Origin: Microscillaceae bacterium
Lineage (GTDB): Bacteria; Bacteroidota; Bacteroidia; Cytophagales; Microscillaceae
Reading direction: 5' to 3'
DNA length: 37,906 nt
NCBI GenBank assembly: GCA_012031215.1
Contig: JAAUUB010000014.1
Coordinates: forward strand, 1-37,906
Shown here piece by piece: positions 9,555-18,494 of the stretch; position 1 is the first letter of the stretch, and each line of letters starts with the position of its first letter. The notes beneath the pieces are model-generated. The model saw nothing but the letters and a program-made list of their open reading frames with translations. It did not search any database and had not been told where the DNA came from. Both the position numbers and the translations under genes were made by a program.

Positions 9555-9938
9555 TTAATTATTAAATTTATAGCGATAAATGAAAAAAAACAAGCATACC
9601 CCCAGGCCACAACCGATGAGATTGGCCAATAAGTCGCCCCACTCAAAATATTCTTTGGCTCTTACCAGTTGAATTAATTCTAAAACCCCTGCATATACCG
9701 AACAAAAGATTAGGGAACTGCGGATAGCCGTAAAGCGGAGGCTCAGAATATAATGTTGCTTGCTGAGGCCCACCGTCAGCAAAAAGCTTAAGATTAAAAA
9801 CTGTAGCCCGTGAGCCAGCTTATCAAAGTAAATAAAAAAGAAGACCGGATGGTTGGGCAGGTTTTGTAGCCGCCCCAGGTTGAGGGCAAACATACACACT
9901 GCCCAAGCCAGCGGATAGGCATTAAACTTCAGAAACAT
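9555..9938 (-). CDS. VanZ-like membrane protein
   Basis: 127 residues with about four hydrophobic helices and the VanZ-like pattern: FFIYFDKLAHGLQFLILSFL (Asp-Lys-x-x-His) in the middle, GVLELIQLV and a polar FEWGDLLANLIGCGLG near the end. Small members of this family are common in Bacteroidota. The founding member affects teicoplanin resistance, but no function is established for this short type and none is assumed. The gene begins 8 bases after the gcvH stop, so the two are almost certainly cotranscribed, although that pairing has no obvious biochemical meaning. Confidence 0.75.
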   Translation of the reverse strand: MFLKFNAYPLAWAVCMFALNLGRLQNLPNHPVFFFIYFDKLAHGLQFLILSFLLTVGLSKQHYILSLRFTAIRSSLIFCSVYAGVLELIQLVRAKEYFEWGDLLANLIGCGLGVCLFFFIYRYKFNN

Positions 9939-9946
9939 ACTCGCGA

Positions 9947-10330
9947 CTAGGCACTGATAAAGTTCTGATAGCTTTCGGCAGAGAGCAAAGCGTCTATTTC
10001 TGCCGGATTGCTCACCTCCATTTTAATCATCCAGCCTTCCTGGTAGGGGTCTTGGTTGACGGTTTCGGGGGCATCGGCCAGATTTTCATTTACCGCGAGG
10101 ATAGTTCCGGCTACGGGCAGGTATAGGTCAGATACTGTTTTGACGGCCTCAACTGTGCCAAAAACCGCGTTTTGTTCTAGTTCTTCGCCAACGGTTTCTA
10201 TTTCTACATACACGATATCGCCTAGCTCGCCCTGGGCAAAGTCTGTGATGCCTACATAGGCAATATTGCCTTCTTCCAGGCGAATCCACTCGTGTTCTTC
10301 GGTGTAGCGCAAATTTTCGGGGATGTTCAT
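9947..10330 (-). CDS. gcvH: Glycine cleavage system H protein
   Basis: 127 residues, the usual length. H protein carries the lipoyl arm that shuttles the aminomethyl group between the P, T and L proteins of glycine cleavage. The lipoyl-lysine motif FGTVEAVKTVSDLYLPV is intact (Lys at about residue 64), preceded by HEWIRLEEGNIAYVGITDFA and followed by VNQDPYQEGWM. The open frame extends 32 codons upstream, but the ATG at 10330 gives the canonical N-terminus MNIPENLRYTEEHEW. gcvP and gcvT are not in this window. Confidence 0.96.
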   Translation of the reverse strand: MNIPENLRYTEEHEWIRLEEGNIAYVGITDFAQGELGDIVYVEIETVGEELEQNAVFGTVEAVKTVSDLYLPVAGTILAVNENLADAPETVNQDPYQEGWMIKMEVSNPAEIDALLSAESYQNFISA

Positions 10331-10675
10331 TGCAGATTTAAAATTGATGATGGATAAATTTTCTTTAAAGGCTTGCCAAATCTTCCTCTTTGAGACGGGG
10401 ATTGGAGAGCCAGTGATTTGGCGCAAAAAACTGGCAAAATCACGAATAATTAAAATTTTTGTGAGAAAAGCCTCAAAATTTGCGCGCTCCCGGCAACGTC
10501 AAGCCCCCCACAGTCGGGCTTGGGCTAAAAATGAGAATTATTAACAAAAAATTCAAACCTAAGTCCCTGCCCAAAATTAGCTTATTTTAAAACCTGACAG
10601 GTTTTTAGTTACAAAAATCTGATAATCAGCATATTAAACCTGTCAGGTTTCTATCAAATAATTAATTGCAGGTAC
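10331..10675. other. Intergenic region with an inverted-repeat element
   Basis: About 345 bases without a gene between gcvH and the phosphatase gene. It holds the upstream region of gcvH, a weak GC-rich hairpin around 10503-10526 (AAGCCC / GGGCTT), and the nested palindrome element at 10589-10650. Confidence 0.5.
10589..10650. repeat. Nested palindrome element (15-bp perfect inverted repeat)
   Basis: AAACCTGACAGGTTT (10590-10604) and its exact reverse complement AAACCTGTCAGGTTT (10636-10650) are separated by 31 bases. Each arm is itself a palindrome around one centre base, and the spacer contains a third palindrome, CTGATAATCAG (10619-10629). It lies just downstream of the phosphatase stop codon (minus strand), so it may act as a terminator, but the T tract is poor. 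It may also be a dispersed intergenic repeat. Confidence 0.7.
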
Positions 10676-11248
10676 TTATCTCAAAAACTTGATTTTGTAA
10701 TATTGCCCTTCCTGAATCAGGATACGCACCACCGCTCCATAACCAATATCGAGGCGAAAGGCCTTGGCCAGGGGGATGTGCAAAAGATGTGCTAGCAAGG
10801 ACTGAATCACCCCATAATGCGTAACCAAGCCCACCTCTGCGTAATTTTTGCTTTGCAACTCTTCCCAAAACTCAAGGCTGCGCTTTTGCAGGGCTTGGTT
10901 AGATTCCCCTTCGGGCGTAGAGGCCGTCTCGATATTCTCAAGCCAGTACTTTCTTTTTTCGGCCTCAATCTCATCCCAGCGTTTCATTTCCCATTGGCCA
11001 AAATGCATTTCTTTTAGCCGCTCGTCAAAGCGAAGTGGATTGCCCCGCAGGGTTTCGGCCAAGACCTGGCAACGCCGCAAAGGGCTGCTGTAGAGCGGCA
11101 GTTCACGATGATGAGGCACTATTTTTTGAATCTCGGCCACTTCCTCGGCAAAGCTGTCGGCTACATCTAGGTCAGTTTGACCGTAAATTAAGCCCTTCTC
11201 GACCGCCGGCGTGGTATGGCGTAGCAAATAAACAGTTTGATGGGGCAT
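10676..11248 (-). CDS. Histidine phosphatase, alpha-ribazole phosphatase (CobC)-like
   Basis: 190 residues, the branch-1 histidine phosphatase fold. The catalytic motif is LLRHTTP at the N-terminus (RHG replaced by RHT, as in CobC-like members), followed by GLIYGQTDLDV, SSPLRRCQVLAETL, the acid motif EMHFGQWEMKRWDEIE and the second histidine in GLVTHYGVIQSLL. CobC removes the phosphate of alpha-ribazole-5'-phosphate in cobalamin assembly. The GQTDLD and FGQWEMKRW segments fit that group, but no cobalamin genes are nearby, so the substrate is uncertain. Start ATG 11248. It is divergent from gldF. Confidence 0.8.
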   Translation of the reverse strand: MPHQTVYLLRHTTPAVEKGLIYGQTDLDVADSFAEEVAEIQKIVPHHRELPLYSSPLRRCQVLAETLRGNPLRFDERLKEMHFGQWEMKRWDEIEAEKRKYWLENIETASTPEGESNQALQKRSLEFWEELQSKNYAEVGLVTHYGVIQSLLAHLLHIPLAKAFRLDIGYGAVVRILIQEGQYYKIKFLR

Positions 11249-11409
11249 ATCACTAGCTAAGAAAGGGGAAAAGCAATTCCAGTTTATTTTCTTATCGGCG
11301 AATATAAATGAAAAACCGGAATCTATGCGGAGTTTTCCTATCGATTGCCTTATTTTGAAATGAATTAGCTCAATTTTTCAAGCCAAACCAAAAAAATTTG
11401 CGTATAAAA

Positions 11410-12138
11410 ATGTGGACAATTTTTCGCAAAGAAACCCAGGGTTTGCTCAGCAGTTTGATTGCCTACCTGGTAATGGCCGTTTTTTTGACGGGTGTAGGGG
11501 CTTTTCTTTGGATTTTTCCTGACACCAATGTGCTCGATTATGGCTTTGCCGATTTAGACACGCTTTTTTACTTGGCCCCCTATATGTTTTTATTTTTTAT
11601 CCCGGCGGTAACCATGCGCAGCTTTGCCGAAGAAAAGAAGAGTGGCACGATTGAGCTTTTGTTTACCCGGCCGCTTCGGGATTGGGAAATTATTGTTGGG
11701 AAATATTTATCCGGTCTGGTGCTGGTTTTGTTGGTTTTGCTGCCCACACTTTTTTATGTCTATTCAGTTTATGAGTTGGGCGAGCCCAAAGGCAATCTCG
11801 ATTTGGCTGGAATCATGGGTTCTTACCTGGGGCTTTTTTTACTGGGGGCCGTTTTTACTTCCATCGGTATTTTTGCTTCTTCGCTCACCGAAAATCAGAT
11901 TACGGCTTTTATCCTGGCTTTTTTTCTTTGCTTTGTGCTGTTTCAGGGTCTGGGCCTGTTGGCCAGCCTGGACGATGCCTCAGGGCTTTCTTATCAATTT
12001 ATTCAATTGGGCATTGAATATCATTATCAATCCATCCGAAAGGGATTAATTGATTCTCGCGATTTGGCCTATTTTTTTAGTTTGATTGCGGCCATGCTCC
12101 TGGCCACCCATTGGGTTTTGGCGGCCAGGAAAGCATAA
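11410..12138 (+). CDS. gldF: Gliding-motility-type ABC transporter permease GldF
   Basis: 242 residues, six membrane segments, the normal length of GldF. The N-terminus MWTIFRKETQGLLSSLIAYL and the middle MRSFAEEKKSGTIELLFTRP are typical of the ABC-2 permease family that includes GldF and NosY. GldF, with ATPase GldA and GldG, forms an ABC transporter needed for gliding in some Bacteroidota; homologues also occur in non-gliding species. An upstream in-frame TTG (11398) exists, but ATG 11410 is preferred. gldG, which usually follows directly, is absent: the next gene is convergent. Confidence 0.85.
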   Translation: MWTIFRKETQGLLSSLIAYLVMAVFLTGVGAFLWIFPDTNVLDYGFADLDTLFYLAPYMFLFFIPAVTMRSFAEEKKSGTIELLFTRPLRDWEIIVGKYLSGLVLVLLVLLPTLFYVYSVYELGEPKGNLDLAGIMGSYLGLFLLGAVFTSIGIFASSLTENQITAFILAFFLCFVLFQGLGLLASLDDASGLSYQFIQLGIEYHYQSIRKGLIDSRDLAYFFSLIAAMLLATHWVLAARKA

Positions 12139-12145
12139 GATTTTT

Positions 12146-13587
12146 TTAAGCGACTACGGGCGGGAGTTTGTCGGCCCAGGGTTGGGCTTGTTCTAGTTGG
12201 GCGGCCAGGCGTATGAGCGTTGCTTCGTCCCCAAACCTTCCCACTAGCTGAATGCCCAAGGGCAGTCCCGATTCGGTCCAGTAAAGCGGAAGAGAAGCGG
12301 CGGGTTGCCCAGTCAGGTTAAAAATAGCTGTAAAAGGAGCAAACTGCGCCGCTCGGTGAAAAGGAGCCAGGGGTTCATGGGGGTTTTGGGCCATTTCTCC
12401 CAGTTTGACTGGCGGTTCGGCCAGGGTTGGGCTTAGCCAGACATCTATCTTCGCAAACATTCGGCCTATTTCCCGCACAAGCCCCTGCAAAGCAGTTCGG
12501 GCCAGCTCCAGGTCGGTGGCCGTGGCCTTTTGGGCAATCTCATACATGGCCCGAGTCAGCGGCTCCACCATCGGGGGCTGGGCTCAAAACCCATCATTTG
12601 CTTTACCAGGCCCAGGGGCAGGGTCGCCCCAGTAGCCCAAATCAAGACAAAGAGCTCGACAATCTTCTCACCGGGCAGGGTCAGGGGCAAGGGCATTTCT
12701 ACAATTTCGTGGCCCAGGCTCTCGAGCAAAGCAAGGGCTTTTTCTGCGCCTCCTGGGGCTTCAGCCGAAAGGGGGGTGCCTAAAGGAGTGCCCGGACTAT
12801 AGGCAATGCGTAAGCGACCCGGGGCACGCCCTACCTCCTCAAGAAATGGTCTTTCGGGGGCAGGAGCCGCATAAATATCGCCTGGTTCAGGTCCGGCGGT
12901 GCAGTCCAGCATCAGGGCACTGTCGCGCACCGAGCGGGTCAGGACATGCTCCATAACCAGCCCGCCAATGAGCTCGGTAATGCTGGGGCCAAGCGGATTG
13001 CGGCCCCGTGTAGGCTTAAGCCCAAACAATCCGCAGCAGGAAGCCGGAATACGGATAGAGCCGCCCCCATCGTTGGCGTGGGCCATCGCCACCAGCCGGG
13101 CCGCCACTGCCGATGCCGAACCGCCACTAGAACCGCCGGGCGTGTGGGCCAGATTCCAAGGATTATGCGTAGGGCCAAAGGCCTCTGGCTCCGTAGTAGG
13201 CAAAATACCAAACTCAGGCAAATTGGTGCGCCCCAATATCACCAACCCGGCCTGCTTGTAGCGCAAAGTGAGGGTGCTGTCGTGGTCGGCCACATAGCTC
13301 ATCAGCAGTTTTGAGCCATTGGCACAACGCACGCCTTTATAAAAGGCCAGCAAATCTTTCAATAAAAAGGGGACTCCCCGGAAAGGGCCATCCGGCAATC
13401 CCTGAGCAATGGCTTGACGGGCCTGCTCATACATCGGCGTGATGACCGCATTGAGCTGAGGGTTGAGCCTTTCAATGGCCTCTATGGAAATAGTTAATAA
13501 TTCTTCGGGCGAAATTTCTCCTTTTCGGATAAGTTCGGCCTGGGCCATACCGTCCAGGTGAAGCACGGTGCTGTCTATTGAAGCCAT
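12146..13587 (-). CDS. Amidase-signature-family amidase (one frame break)
   Basis: About 480 residues when rejoined. The amidase signature Ser-cisSer-Lys triad is intact: Lys in [10 protein letters not shown] near residue 80, then [13 protein letters not shown] near 155-165 and the nucleophile Ser in the [10 protein letters not shown] loop. The family hydrolyses amide bonds (fatty amides, 6-aminohexanoate cyclic dimer, Glu-tRNA(Gln)). The N-terminus and overall length fit the 6-aminohexanoate/fatty-amide hydrolase-like group more than GatA, and no gatBC lies beside it; the yqeY gene 5 kb away is separate. The frame breaks at the five-G run 12573-12577; one more base gives [19 protein letters not shown]. 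It faces gldF with only 7 bases between the stops. Confidence 0.85.
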
Positions 13588-13698
13588 TTGCAGATATTTT
13601 TAAAGATGAGAGGATAAAGACCACTTGGCGAAAGTAGAAAAAATTTATTAAACCCAAAAAAAACTTCGCAAAAGTCAATTTGTCTTTCTTCAAAAAAA

Positions 13699-13731
13699 AG
13701 AGAAAAGCGCGGGGCTTTTCTCTTCTGCAAA
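13699..13731 (-). terminator. Strong intrinsic terminator of the nadK/barrel operon
   Basis: A perfect 10-bp stem (AGAGAAAAGC / GCTTTTCTCT) with a five-base loop, followed on the minus strand by eight T. It lies about 30 bases after the stop of the barrel gene. Confidence 0.85.
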
Positions 13732-13753
13732 AATCAATTAGAAAAATGCGGTA

Positions 13754-14809
13754 CTAACGCTTACGACGACTTCTGCCATTGGTACACCAGACATCATCGT
13801 CGCGGCCAATGATGTAGGTAAGGTGAAAACCTGCAAACAGGTAAATGTCTTCATTGCCTTCGCCGCGTTTATCGCCATCATTGCCAAATCCACTCACGGT
13901 TGGGTTGCCAAAACTATCATTGATAAGGACATTGGAAATGACCTGGTCCACAGGCAGGCGCGTTTCACCTTTAAAGGCGGCAACTGGCTCTAGCGTCCGG
14001 TTGGCCATAGCCCGGGAGAGGTCGCTGCTCAGGTCACGGGGGTCAGCATAGTTACCACCCGTATCGTCGATATAGTCTGTAAACAAATAACGATAAATCA
14101 CTTCAAAGGCCAGGTGCGTGCGGTTGCTAAGCTTGAAGCGCACCCCGGCTCCCAGCGGAATGGCAATCTGGAGACGGGAATACGCTTTCTCGTAGCTGGT
14201 TCCGTCGGAGCCTCTTGTCAGGCCTTGGCCTTCGGTGCTGAGAGGCTGCAAGGCCACCCACTGGGCGGCACCTTCGGGGCCCGACCAGTTGGCCGGGGTT
14301 TTGGCTTGGGGGTTATGATAAAAGCCCGCAATTCCGGCCACTAAATAAGGTGTAAAGGGAATACGGTTAAGCGATTTGTAGTAACGATTACGGGCCAGGG
14401 TTGGGAATAAGTCAAATTCAAACATGGCGTTCAATTCGTAAATATCGTTGCGGAAGTGTTGGTTCCGCACGTAGCGAAAGCGGTGGCGTTCATCTTCAGG
14501 ATTGGCGGCCTTGAAATCATCGGCAAAAAGTCGCCCCCAGTTAAAGCCAATCCGTCCGGTCAGGCGGGAATTAAAGCGATGGTTAAATGTGAGGCCCAAG
14601 CTGGGCCGGGTCGAGGTGATGTCGGTGCTGATGTATTGGGCCAGGGGGTTCAAATCCCCAAAATACATCATAGCCCCCGCCTGTATTCCGATACTGTTGT
14701 AGCTTATCAGTCGTCCTTTGCTTCGCTCTTTTCGCATCCACTGGGCCTGGCTCGGCAAGGCTGTCCCTAGCAAGATGAACACCAACAAACCTGTTTTGAT
14801 TTTGCTCAT
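13754..14809 (-). CDS. Outer-membrane beta-barrel protein (DUF6089-like)
   Basis: About 351 residues. Signal peptide from MSKIKTGLLVFILLGTALPS to a QAQ cleavage site. The mature part shows alternating amphipathic strands and the conserved start SIGIQAGAMMYFGDLNP, TFNHRFNSRLTGRIGFNWG, then PYLVAGIAGFYHNPQA and a late FEVIYRYLFTDYIDDTGG. This is the pattern of the DUF6089 outer-membrane family of Bacteroidota, usually found just after the NAD kinase gene, as here. Its function is unknown. The C-terminus ends in a basic RSRRKR tail. The annotated open frame extends 10 codons upstream; ATG 14809 is chosen because the signal peptide begins there. Confidence 0.82.
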   Translation of the reverse strand: MSKIKTGLLVFILLGTALPSQAQWMRKERSKGRLISYNSIGIQAGAMMYFGDLNPLAQYISTDITSTRPSLGLTFNHRFNSRLTGRIGFNWGRLFADDFKAANPEDERHRFRYVRNQHFRNDIYELNAMFEFDLFPTLARNRYYKSLNRIPFTPYLVAGIAGFYHNPQAKTPANWSGPEGAAQWVALQPLSTEGQGLTRGSDGTSYEKAYSRLQIAIPLGAGVRFKLSNRTHLAFEVIYRYLFTDYIDDTGGNYADPRDLSSDLSRAMANRTLEPVAAFKGETRLPVDQVISNVLINDSFGNPTVSGFGNDGDKRGEGNEDIYLFAGFHLTYIIGRDDDVWCTNGRSRRKR

Positions 14810-14901
14810 AAGGAAAATATGTTTAGAGAAAATGCACACTTATTTTATTTTAGCATGATGCTTGGATAACGACAAAAACTTTACCCAGATTAATTTTTGG
14901 C

Positions 14902-15779
14902 TTAATAATTTCTTACGTCCAATCCCCAACTGAGTTTTTTGCGAAGCGTTTCCAAAAATTGTCTTCGGTAGATTTTATTAACCGGGCCTTAAATTTTTCT
15001 TTTTTAACGGCAATTTGAGCCGTAGCGTCTATGACGCGCGAACGTGAATCGAGTGAGACCAGAAAATTTTTGCTGCGCCCTTCTATGCCAAAAGAAATCA
15101 CACTGGTATCCGAAACCACAAGGGGGCGCACGTTGAGGTTATGGGGGCTTACAGGCGCAATAATGAAGTTACTGGATTGAGGCAACACTACGGGTCCGCC
15201 ACAACTGAGCGAATAACCCGTAGAGCCAGTGGGGGTAGAAACTATCAAACCATCGGCCCAGTAAGAATTGAGATATTCCCCATCTATATAAGTATGCACC
15301 ACAATCATGGAAGAAGTATCACGCTTGGTAATTGTGAATTCGTTTAGTCCAAAATTGATGCCTTCAAAAATATCCCAGTTTGATTCTACGCTGATGAGCA
15401 TGCGCTCGTCGAATTTATAGTAGCCCTTGCAGAGATTGTCAATGGTAATTTTTAGCTCGGCGGGCGAGATAGTAGCCAAAAAACCCAGTCGGCCTGTATT
15501 GACCCCTAAAATGGGGGTTTCGCGCTCGGCAACGTGGGTGATGGATTCCAGCAAAGTGCCATCTCCGCCGAGGCTAAACATAAAATCAGCCTCAAAGAGG
15601 TCGTATCGGTTTTTATATACCGAATCATAGGGTTTTTGGAGGCCTACCTGCTGGAGAAAATCCCGAAAGTGTTCTGAAATCTGAATTTCTATCTCCCTTT
15701 TGGTCAATTCATCAAACATTTCTTCAATAAAGTGGCGTACTTCGCTACGAAAAGAGCGGCCGTGTATGGCTACTTTCAT
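14902..15779 (-). CDS. nadK: NAD kinase (one frame break near the 3' end)
   Basis: About 292 residues. The enzyme phosphorylates NAD to NADP and is essential. Motifs: SLGGDGTLLES (catalytic Asp of GGDG) at about 70-80, GVNTGRLGFLA, NEFTITKRDTSSM and DGLIVSTPTGSTGYSLSCGG. The literal frame ends at 14913 as FWKRFAKNSVGDWT. One more base in the T run at 14949-14951 gives the usual ending KTLRKKLSWGLDVRN and a stop at 14902-14904. Because the gene is essential, this break is very probably a sequencing error. The gene lies 128 bases after the CBS gene and 92 bases before the barrel gene. Confidence 0.95.
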
Positions 15780-15907
15780 GTTTGATGAAAAATTCTAAAT
15801 GATGTTGTTGCAATGTAATTTCCTTCTTTGGCGGCCCCTAAAGCGCAAGCCTCTAAGACCAAACGGGGGTAAAATTAGTGAAATAAATGTTTTTATGAAT
15901 TTCTAAA

Positions 15908-16573
15908 TTAAATATCCAGGTATCTAAAGAGCAAATCCAGCCGTTCTTTGTCCATTTCGGGGTTTTCGGACGCGTGAAACTTGGCGATGACCTGATAATT
16001 GAAGCGCTCAAAGGTGGCCGTAATCCGGTTCAGATCATTTTTATCAATTTTGAGGGTAATGCGCATCTTTGAGGGGTCATCGCGGTCATAATTGATATGA
16101 GTGCTCAGTATGCGGGCATTATTGCTTTCCACCAGGCGGCTGATTTCGGTCAGGGAGTAATCCCTTAAATTGACCAGCAGGACCAGAATGCCGCCCGATT
16201 CCTGCATAAAGGAAAACTCCGCAAAGGCGTTGATGGTGTCATTCACCGTTACGACCCCCAAAAAGTTGCCTTCCTCCCCAATGACGGCAATGACTTGCAG
16301 ATTGTGGAGGGCTGCCAGTCGCAATATTTCGTAGAAATGCTGGTGATAAAATACATAAACATTGCTGCCCACCAGTTCCAGGTCGCGGACAAAAGCATTT
16401 TCTTCATTGATTTGAAAAATAGCTTCTTCGCTCACGAGACCACAATATTGCTCATTCTCGATAACTGGGAGCTGGTGTACGCGCAGTTCTTCCATCCATT
16501 GAGTAGCTTTTCGAACGGAATCGCTGGGCTTTAAGGGAGGTATCATTTGATTGATTAATTCTTCGGCAATCAT
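15908..16573 (-). CDS. CBS-domain protein (AcuB-like)
   Basis: 221 residues. Two CBS modules occupy about 1-135 (LRVHQLPVIENEQYCGLVSE; LQVIAVIGEEGNFLGVVTVND) and form one nucleotide-binding pair. The rest (about 140-215) has ACT-like beta-alpha-beta character (GGILVLLVNLRDYSLTEISR, MRITLKIDKNDLNRI). Such proteins sense adenine nucleotides or other ligands. The gene is a regular neighbour of nadK in Bacteroidota, which suggests a role in adenylate/NAD sensing, but this is inference. It begins 21 bases after the alpha/beta hydrolase. Confidence 0.82.
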   Translation of the reverse strand: MIAEELINQMIPPLKPSDSVRKATQWMEELRVHQLPVIENEQYCGLVSEEAIFQINEENAFVRDLELVGSNVYVFYHQHFYEILRLAALHNLQVIAVIGEEGNFLGVVTVNDTINAFAEFSFMQESGGILVLLVNLRDYSLTEISRLVESNNARILSTHINYDRDDPSKMRITLKIDKNDLNRITATFERFNYQVIAKFHASENPEMDKERLDLLFRYLDI

Positions 16574-16594
16574 AGGGCTTGATTTGTGAGCACT

Positions 16595-17368
16595 TTAAAC
16601 GGTCTTTAAGTTAGCGGTTTTTTCCAAAAAACGGCTCAATATCTGGTTAAATGTTTCGGGATGTTCCATCATAGGGGCATGCGAGCACTCATCAACAAAA
16701 TGGAGGGTGGCGTTAGGCAGGAGCCGGTCAAACTCGTAGGCTACAATGGGCGGGGTAATAGTATCATTTAGGCCCCAAACCAAGAGGGTCGGAACTTGGA
16801 TGCGGGTGATGTCATTGGCCATGTTGTGCCTTTGGGCCGATTTGGCGATGGCCACGATGCGCAAACATTTGGGAATGCTGCGCGTGATTTCGAACACTTC
16901 ATCCACCAGATTTTTTTTGGCGACCTGGGGGTCAAAGAAAGTGTAAGCCACCCGCTCCCGCACATATTCATAGCTGCCCCGCTTAGGGTAGGAGCCACCC
17001 ATTGAGTTCTCGAACAGGCCGGAGCTACCTGTCAAGACCAGACGGCGCACATTTTCTTCACAGCGCAGGGTATAGAGCAGGGCGATATGCCCCCCCAGCG
17101 AATTGCCAAGCAGGTTGATACCTTTGAGCTGTTTGAAATTGACAAAATCCTCAATGAAATCAGTCAGACGTTTGAGATTGGCATTCTTAACTGGCATATC
17201 ATAAATAGGCATTACCGGGATAATGACCCGATAATTGGGTTTGTAATGGTCAATGACCCCCTCCCAGTTGCTCAGGGCCCCGAAAAGCCCGTGTAAAAGA
17301 AAAAGCACCTCACCCTGGCCCTCGTCTATATAGCGAAAATCTTTTTCCTGCTTGATGGAATAATTCAT
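16595..17368 (-). CDS. Alpha/beta-hydrolase-fold protein
   Basis: 257 residues. Oxyanion-hole HG in VLFLLHGLFGALSNW, nucleophile Ser in LLGNSLGGHIALLY at about residue 95, acid Asp in LLVWGLNDTITPP and His in DECSHAPMMEHPE complete the catalytic triad. It resembles the MhpC/esterase-type branch; the substrate cannot be assigned. It starts 5 bases after the cvpA stop and is followed closely by the CBS gene, so it is part of the yqeY-cvpA-hydrolase-CBS operon. Confidence 0.85.
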   Translation of the reverse strand: MNYSIKQEKDFRYIDEGQGEVLFLLHGLFGALSNWEGVIDHYKPNYRVIIPVMPIYDMPVKNANLKRLTDFIEDFVNFKQLKGINLLGNSLGGHIALLYTLRCEENVRRLVLTGSSGLFENSMGGSYPKRGSYEYVRERVAYTFFDPQVAKKNLVDEVFEITRSIPKCLRIVAIAKSAQRHNMANDITRIQVPTLLVWGLNDTITPPIVAYEFDRLLPNATLHFVDECSHAPMMEHPETFNQILSRFLEKTANLKTV

Positions 17369-17373
17369 GGCTT

Positions 17374-17937
17374 TTAAAGCGAATTGGTAATCTTAATGGA
17401 AAGTTCGTCGTGGTTTTGGGCCCCAAAGATTTTGAGGGCTACGGCCTCAACTGTTCCGTAAATTAATGAATTATTCTTCAAATCCGGGGGAATGCGCCCA
17501 AAGCCGTGAATAAACCAAAAGAAAAAGCTCATAATGAGGGCATATTTCAGGCCTCCGGTGATAGCCCCCAGGATATTGTCCCAGGAACCAGGAAAATCAT
17601 ATTCTATTTCGGTCTTTAAGTATTTGCCTACAATAGCATAGAGGGCGAAAGAACCCCCCACCGAACAGGCAAAGGCAACTTCCGGAAATAATGTATCATT
17701 GAAATAAAAAATGTATTGCTGCACAAACTTGAGCAGAAAACCAATCACCTTAAAACTAATGGCAAAGAAGATGGCAAAATGGATAATGCCCACCAGCTCC
17801 GAAAGTACTCCGCCATCAAAACCTTTGTAGGCTCCCCAGGCAATTGGTGCCAGAATGAGCAAATGGAAAATAATGGTGATAATATCAAAGCCACCGCCAC
17901 CGGCGGGTTGGGGTATGGGGGCTACTTGTAACAACAT
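17374..17937 (-). CDS. CvpA-family membrane protein
   Basis: 187 residues. A Pro/Gly-rich N-terminus leads into four membrane segments (FDIITIIFHLLILAPIAWG, IGIIHFAIFFAISFKVIGFL, FACSVGGSFALYAIVG, LKYALIMSFFFWFIHGFG). The GAYKGFDGGVLSELVG loop is the CvpA signature. CvpA is linked to colicin V production and envelope homeostasis in E. coli; in Bacteroidota the role is unknown. The ATG at 17937 is two bases past the yqeY stop; a TTG overlapping that stop is also in frame. Confidence 0.85.
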   Translation of the reverse strand: MLLQVAPIPQPAGGGGFDIITIIFHLLILAPIAWGAYKGFDGGVLSELVGIIHFAIFFAISFKVIGFLLKFVQQYIFYFNDTLFPEVAFACSVGGSFALYAIVGKYLKTEIEYDFPGSWDNILGAITGGLKYALIMSFFFWFIHGFGRIPPDLKNNSLIYGTVEAVALKIFGAQNHDELSIKITNSL

Positions 17938-17939
17938 AA

Positions 17940-18395
17940 TCAAAGATTTGAAAGAATTGTCTTTACCATGGCCGAGATGGCTTTTCCCTCAGCCTGCCCG
18001 GCCAGTTGTTTGCTGGCCACGCCCATCACCTTGCCCATCTCGGCGGGGCTGCTAGCCCCTAGCGCGGCCACAATGGCGCGCACCTCGCTCTCCAATTCCG
18101 CTTCGCTGAGCTGGCGGGGCAAATATGCCTCGATGATGGCCAGCTCGGCCAGTTCTACTTGGGCCAGGTCTTCCCGGTTTTGAGCTTGGTAGATTTCGGC
18201 CGAGTCGCGCCTTTGTTTGACGGCCTTGCTCAGCATCTTGATTTCTTCTTCTTCGCTGATGTGCCCGGTTCCGCCTTCTTTTGTTTCTTCCAGTAGAATG
18301 AGCGATTTGATAGCCCTCAGAGCCCGGAGCCGGTCTTTGTCTTTGGCCCGCATAGCTTCCTTCAAGTCATTTTCAATTTTTGATTTTAAACTCAT
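17940..18395 (-). CDS. yqeY: GatB/YqeY-domain protein
   Basis: 151 residues, one GatB/YqeY domain: LKEAMRAKDKDRLRALRAIKS at the start, a central acidic helix with KMLSKAVKQRRDSAEIYQ, AIIEAYLPRQLSEAELESEV, and SSPAEMGKVMGVASKQLAGQ near the end. The domain binds the tRNA tail in GatB; stand-alone YqeY proteins are conserved but poorly understood. The open frame extends more than 110 codons further upstream without family similarity; ATG 18395 is the true start. It is the first gene of the minus-strand operon that includes cvpA, and is divergent from pdxJ with about 100 bases between. Confidence 0.93.
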   Translation of the reverse strand: MSLKSKIENDLKEAMRAKDKDRLRALRAIKSLILLEETKEGGTGHISEEEEIKMLSKAVKQRRDSAEIYQAQNREDLAQVELAELAIIEAYLPRQLSEAELESEVRAIVAALGASSPAEMGKVMGVASKQLAGQAEGKAISAMVKTILSNL

Positions 18396-18494
18396 GGTTT
18401 TTACGATTCGTTTTAATCGATTCCTAAAACAAAATGAAAGATTGCTATTTTCAATGGTAATTGCAAAAAAAACTACACTTTTGAAACAAATTTT

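Noticed and set aside
18396-18494. Possible promoters in the divergent yqeY/pdxJ spacer (for example TACACTTTTG)
   Set aside because: No element matches TAnnTTTG exactly with a properly spaced TTTG, and the start would lie too close to pdxJ.
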